Part shown: one piece after another, positions 21,612 through 23,371 of the stretch
Numbering within the stretch: the stretch's first letter is position 1
How the letters are laid out: every line of letters begins with the position of its first letter
NCBI GenBank assembly: GCA_002345215.1
Contig: DDVH01000062.1
Location: 1 to 23,371 of the forward strand
DNA: 23,371 bases
DNA from: Anaerolineales bacterium UBA2317
GTDB lineage: Bacteria; Chloroflexota; Anaerolineae; Anaerolineales; Villigracilaceae
Direction: 5' to 3'
Notes under the pieces: model-generated
What the model was told of the DNA's origin: nothing
Database searches by the model: none
The model's input: the letters and a program-made list of their open reading frames with translations, nothing else
Translations under genes and position numbers: made by a program

Positions 21612-23371
21612 ACACAATTCAAACTCTCTTAGATTTTTGGAAAGGGGATGAACAAACCGCGCCGAATTTTCCTGCATGGAAGACGACTCCGCCACGCCAA
21701 GCACAAACGCTTCCAATCCCTGACCTGATACCTGCTCCGCTTCGAGAAGCATTATCTTCACTGGGAATTAATTCTCTTTACTACCACCAACATTCCGCAT
21801 GGACTCATGTTCATGAAAATAAAAATATTATCCTCTCCACCAGCACTGCCAGTGGAAAAACACTAGCTTACAACTTACCTGTTTTAGCAAAAATTATTGA
21901 AGAGCCAGAATCACGAGCCTTATATTTATTCCCAACCAAAGCTTTAGCACAAGATCAGTTATCTAATCTCCAAGCTCTTCAATCGTCAATCGAAAATTGT
22001 AAATCGGCAATTTACGATGGCGATACACCCCAACCTCAACGTTCTACGATTCGCAAAAATGCAAACATCGTTTTATCCAATCCTGATATGTTGCATACAG
22101 GCATTCTTCCACATCACGCCAACTGGATTGAATTTTTCTCAAACCTAAAATTCATCGTCATTGACGAAGCCCATACATACCGAGGAGTTTTCGGCTCACA
22201 CGTTGCTAATGTGATTCGCAGACTCAAACGCGTAGCAAAATTTTATGGAGCAAATCCGCAATTTATTCTTGCATCTGCAACGATTGGTAACCCAAAAGAA
22301 TTAGCAGAAAAATTAATCGAAGAACCCGTTGAACTCATTGACAATGATGGCTCATCCAAAGGTGAACGTCATTTCATTATTTACAATCCGCCTGTAACGG
22401 ATGCAAGTTTGGGATTAAGAAAAAGTAGTCTGCTCGAAAGTGTGAGATTGGGTATTGATTTACTAAAACATGATATTCAATCCGTTATCTTCGGGCGAAC
22501 TAGAAGAACAGTTGAAATTGTATTAACTAATCTCCAATCATTAATTTCTATTTACAAATTACCAATTACGAATAACCAAATTCGCGGATACAGAAGTGGT
22601 TATCTCCCAACGCAACGAAGAGAAATTGAACAAGGTTTGCGAGATGGAAGTGTCAAAACTGTTGTGGCAACGACTGCACTTGAACTCGGCATTGACATCG
22701 GCGGACTTGGTGCAGCAATTTTAGTTGGCTACCCAGGCACTATAGCAAGTGCTAGGCAACAATCAGGTAGAGCAGGTCGTGGAGATGACCCAGCCGTTTC
22801 GATTCTCGTTGCATCGCCAAATCCATTAGACCAATTCCTTGCCCATCATCCTGAATATTTTTTTGGTCGTTCACCTGAAATGGCATTGTTGAATCCGAAT
22901 CACTTATTGATTTTATTAGAGCATCTTCGCTGTGCTATTTTTGAATTACCATTTCAAAAAGGTGATACTTTTGGAAGTATCTCTGATGAATTGTTGGAAG
23001 AATATCTTAACTTTTTGGTTTCAAATCAAGAAAGCCATTTTTCCAACGAAAAATATTATTGGATGAAAGACCAATATCCCGCCACCAATATTTCGTTGAG
23101 GTCTGCTTCGCCACAAAGTTTTGTTTTAACTTCAACCGATTCAGATAACAGACCTATCACCATCGGAACCGTAGATGGCGAATCTGCTCATTGGATGATT
23201 CATCCAGGGGCGATTTATATGCACGAAGCACAACAATATTTCGTGCAAGAATTAAATCTTGAAAATCATAACGCTCAGCTTGTGCCAGTTGGTTTGGATT
23301 ATTACACTGAAGCGCAACAACGCTCTGAGATTCAAGTGCTATCTACAAATGAAAATCAAAATATCAAAGGT
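21608..23371 (+). CDS. DEAD/DEAH-box helicase, YprA/MrfA type (3' truncated)
   Basis: The reading frame is open from a TTG at 21608 (overlapping the previous TGA as TTGA) to the window edge; 588 residues are visible. Motif I is STSTASGKTLAYNLP, Ia is LFPTKALAQDQ, motif II is VIDEAH, motif III is ILASATIGNP, the second RecA domain has VIFGRTRRTVEIV, YRSGYLPTQRREIE and ATTALELGIDIGG, and motif VI is ARQQSGRAGRGDD. After this comes the start of the family's C-terminal region (TIGTVDGESAHWMIHPGAIYMHE); the usual four-cysteine DUF1998 domain would lie beyond the window. Relatives such as Bacillus MrfA are DNA-repair helicases that deal with mitomycin-type damage. Two stretches (near 21981-22018 and 22532-22577) look like intergenic repeat sequence absorbed into the gene. 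Confidence 0.93.
   Translation, partial: MNTIQTLLDFWKGDEQTAPNFPAWKTTPPRQAQTLPIPDLIPAPLREALSSLGINSLYYHQHSAWTHVHENKNIILSTSTASGKTLAYNLPVLAKIIEEPESRALYLFPTKALAQDQLSNLQALQSSIENCKSAIYDGDTPQPQRSTIRKNANIVLSNPDMLHTGILPHHANWIEFFSNLKFIVIDEAHTYRGVFGSHVANVIRRLKRVAKFYGANPQFILASATIGNPKELAEKLIEEPVELIDNDGSSKGERHFIIYNPPVTDASLGLRKSSLLESVRLGIDLLKHDIQSVIFGRTRRTVEIVLTNLQSLISIYKLPITNNQIRGYRSGYLPTQRREIEQGLRDGSVKTVVATTALELGIDIGGLGAAILVGYPGTIASARQQSGRAGRGDDPAVSILVASPNPLDQFLAHHPEYFFGRSPEMALLNPNHLLILLEHLRCAIFELPFQKGDTFGSISDELLEEYLNFLVSNQESHFSNEKYYWMKDQYPATNISLRSASPQSFVLTSTDSDNRPITIGTVDGESAHWMIHPGAIYMHEAQQYFVQELNLENHNAQLVPVGLDYYTEAQQRSEIQVLSTNENQNIKG

Overview
The window is a bacterial chromosome segment of rather low GC (about 40% by eye), densely coded, with 17 complete and two truncated protein genes and no RNA gene, insertion sequence or CRISPR array that I can see. 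Small palindromic repeats between genes, lipoproteins, large Ig-like/OmpL47-type surface proteins, TolB-type beta-propellers and likely leaderless starts together suggest an uncultured Chloroflexota (Anaerolineae-like) genome. That assignment is inference; there is no rRNA or marker gene here to prove it.

Layout. 1-408: 3' end of an NAD(P)H:flavin oxidoreductase. 493-894: STAS-domain anti-sigma antagonist, closed by a strong terminator. 983-4092: a tight three-gene operon (+) made of an ArsP_1/DUF318 permease, a TIGR03943/DUF1980 partner protein, and a membrane-anchored Big_5 plus six-bladed beta-propeller protein. 4119-8398: a three-gene operon (-) led by a 1031-residue OmpL47-repeat/coiled-coil protein with a lysozyme-like tail, followed by two small membrane proteins of unknown function. 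8534-11026: a NicO/RcnA-type metal transporter fused to a second six-bladed propeller. 11072-12085: unknown protein with a possible C-terminal HEPN-like region. 12111-13055: lipA. 13105-14409: NfeD/ClpP-class membrane protease. 14502-15263: TauE/SafE permease. 15409-19136: pstSCAB phosphate importer. 19352-21611: Rrf2-family regulator, SH3-like lipoprotein and an LPG-synthase-type membrane protein. 21608-end: DEAD/DEAH helicase of the YprA/MrfA type, truncated.

The most unusual theme is metal handling. Two loci flanking the 4119-8398 operon each pair a predicted metal permease (His-rich cytosolic loops) with an extracytoplasmic six-bladed propeller. The two propellers share one design: their only exported cysteines form a CX4C pair in an equivalent blade, and each protein ends in a PQW strand. 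In one case the propeller is a separate protein, in the other it is fused to the transporter. Both loci appear to start from a TATAATCA -10 element 6-7 nt before the start codon, suggesting leaderless mRNAs.

The pst operon has a near-consensus promoter whose spacer is filled by a perfect 10-3-10 palindrome, and an inter-gene hairpin after pstS. Several known-looking small dispersed repeats lie between genes, and one appears to have inserted in frame into a coding sequence.
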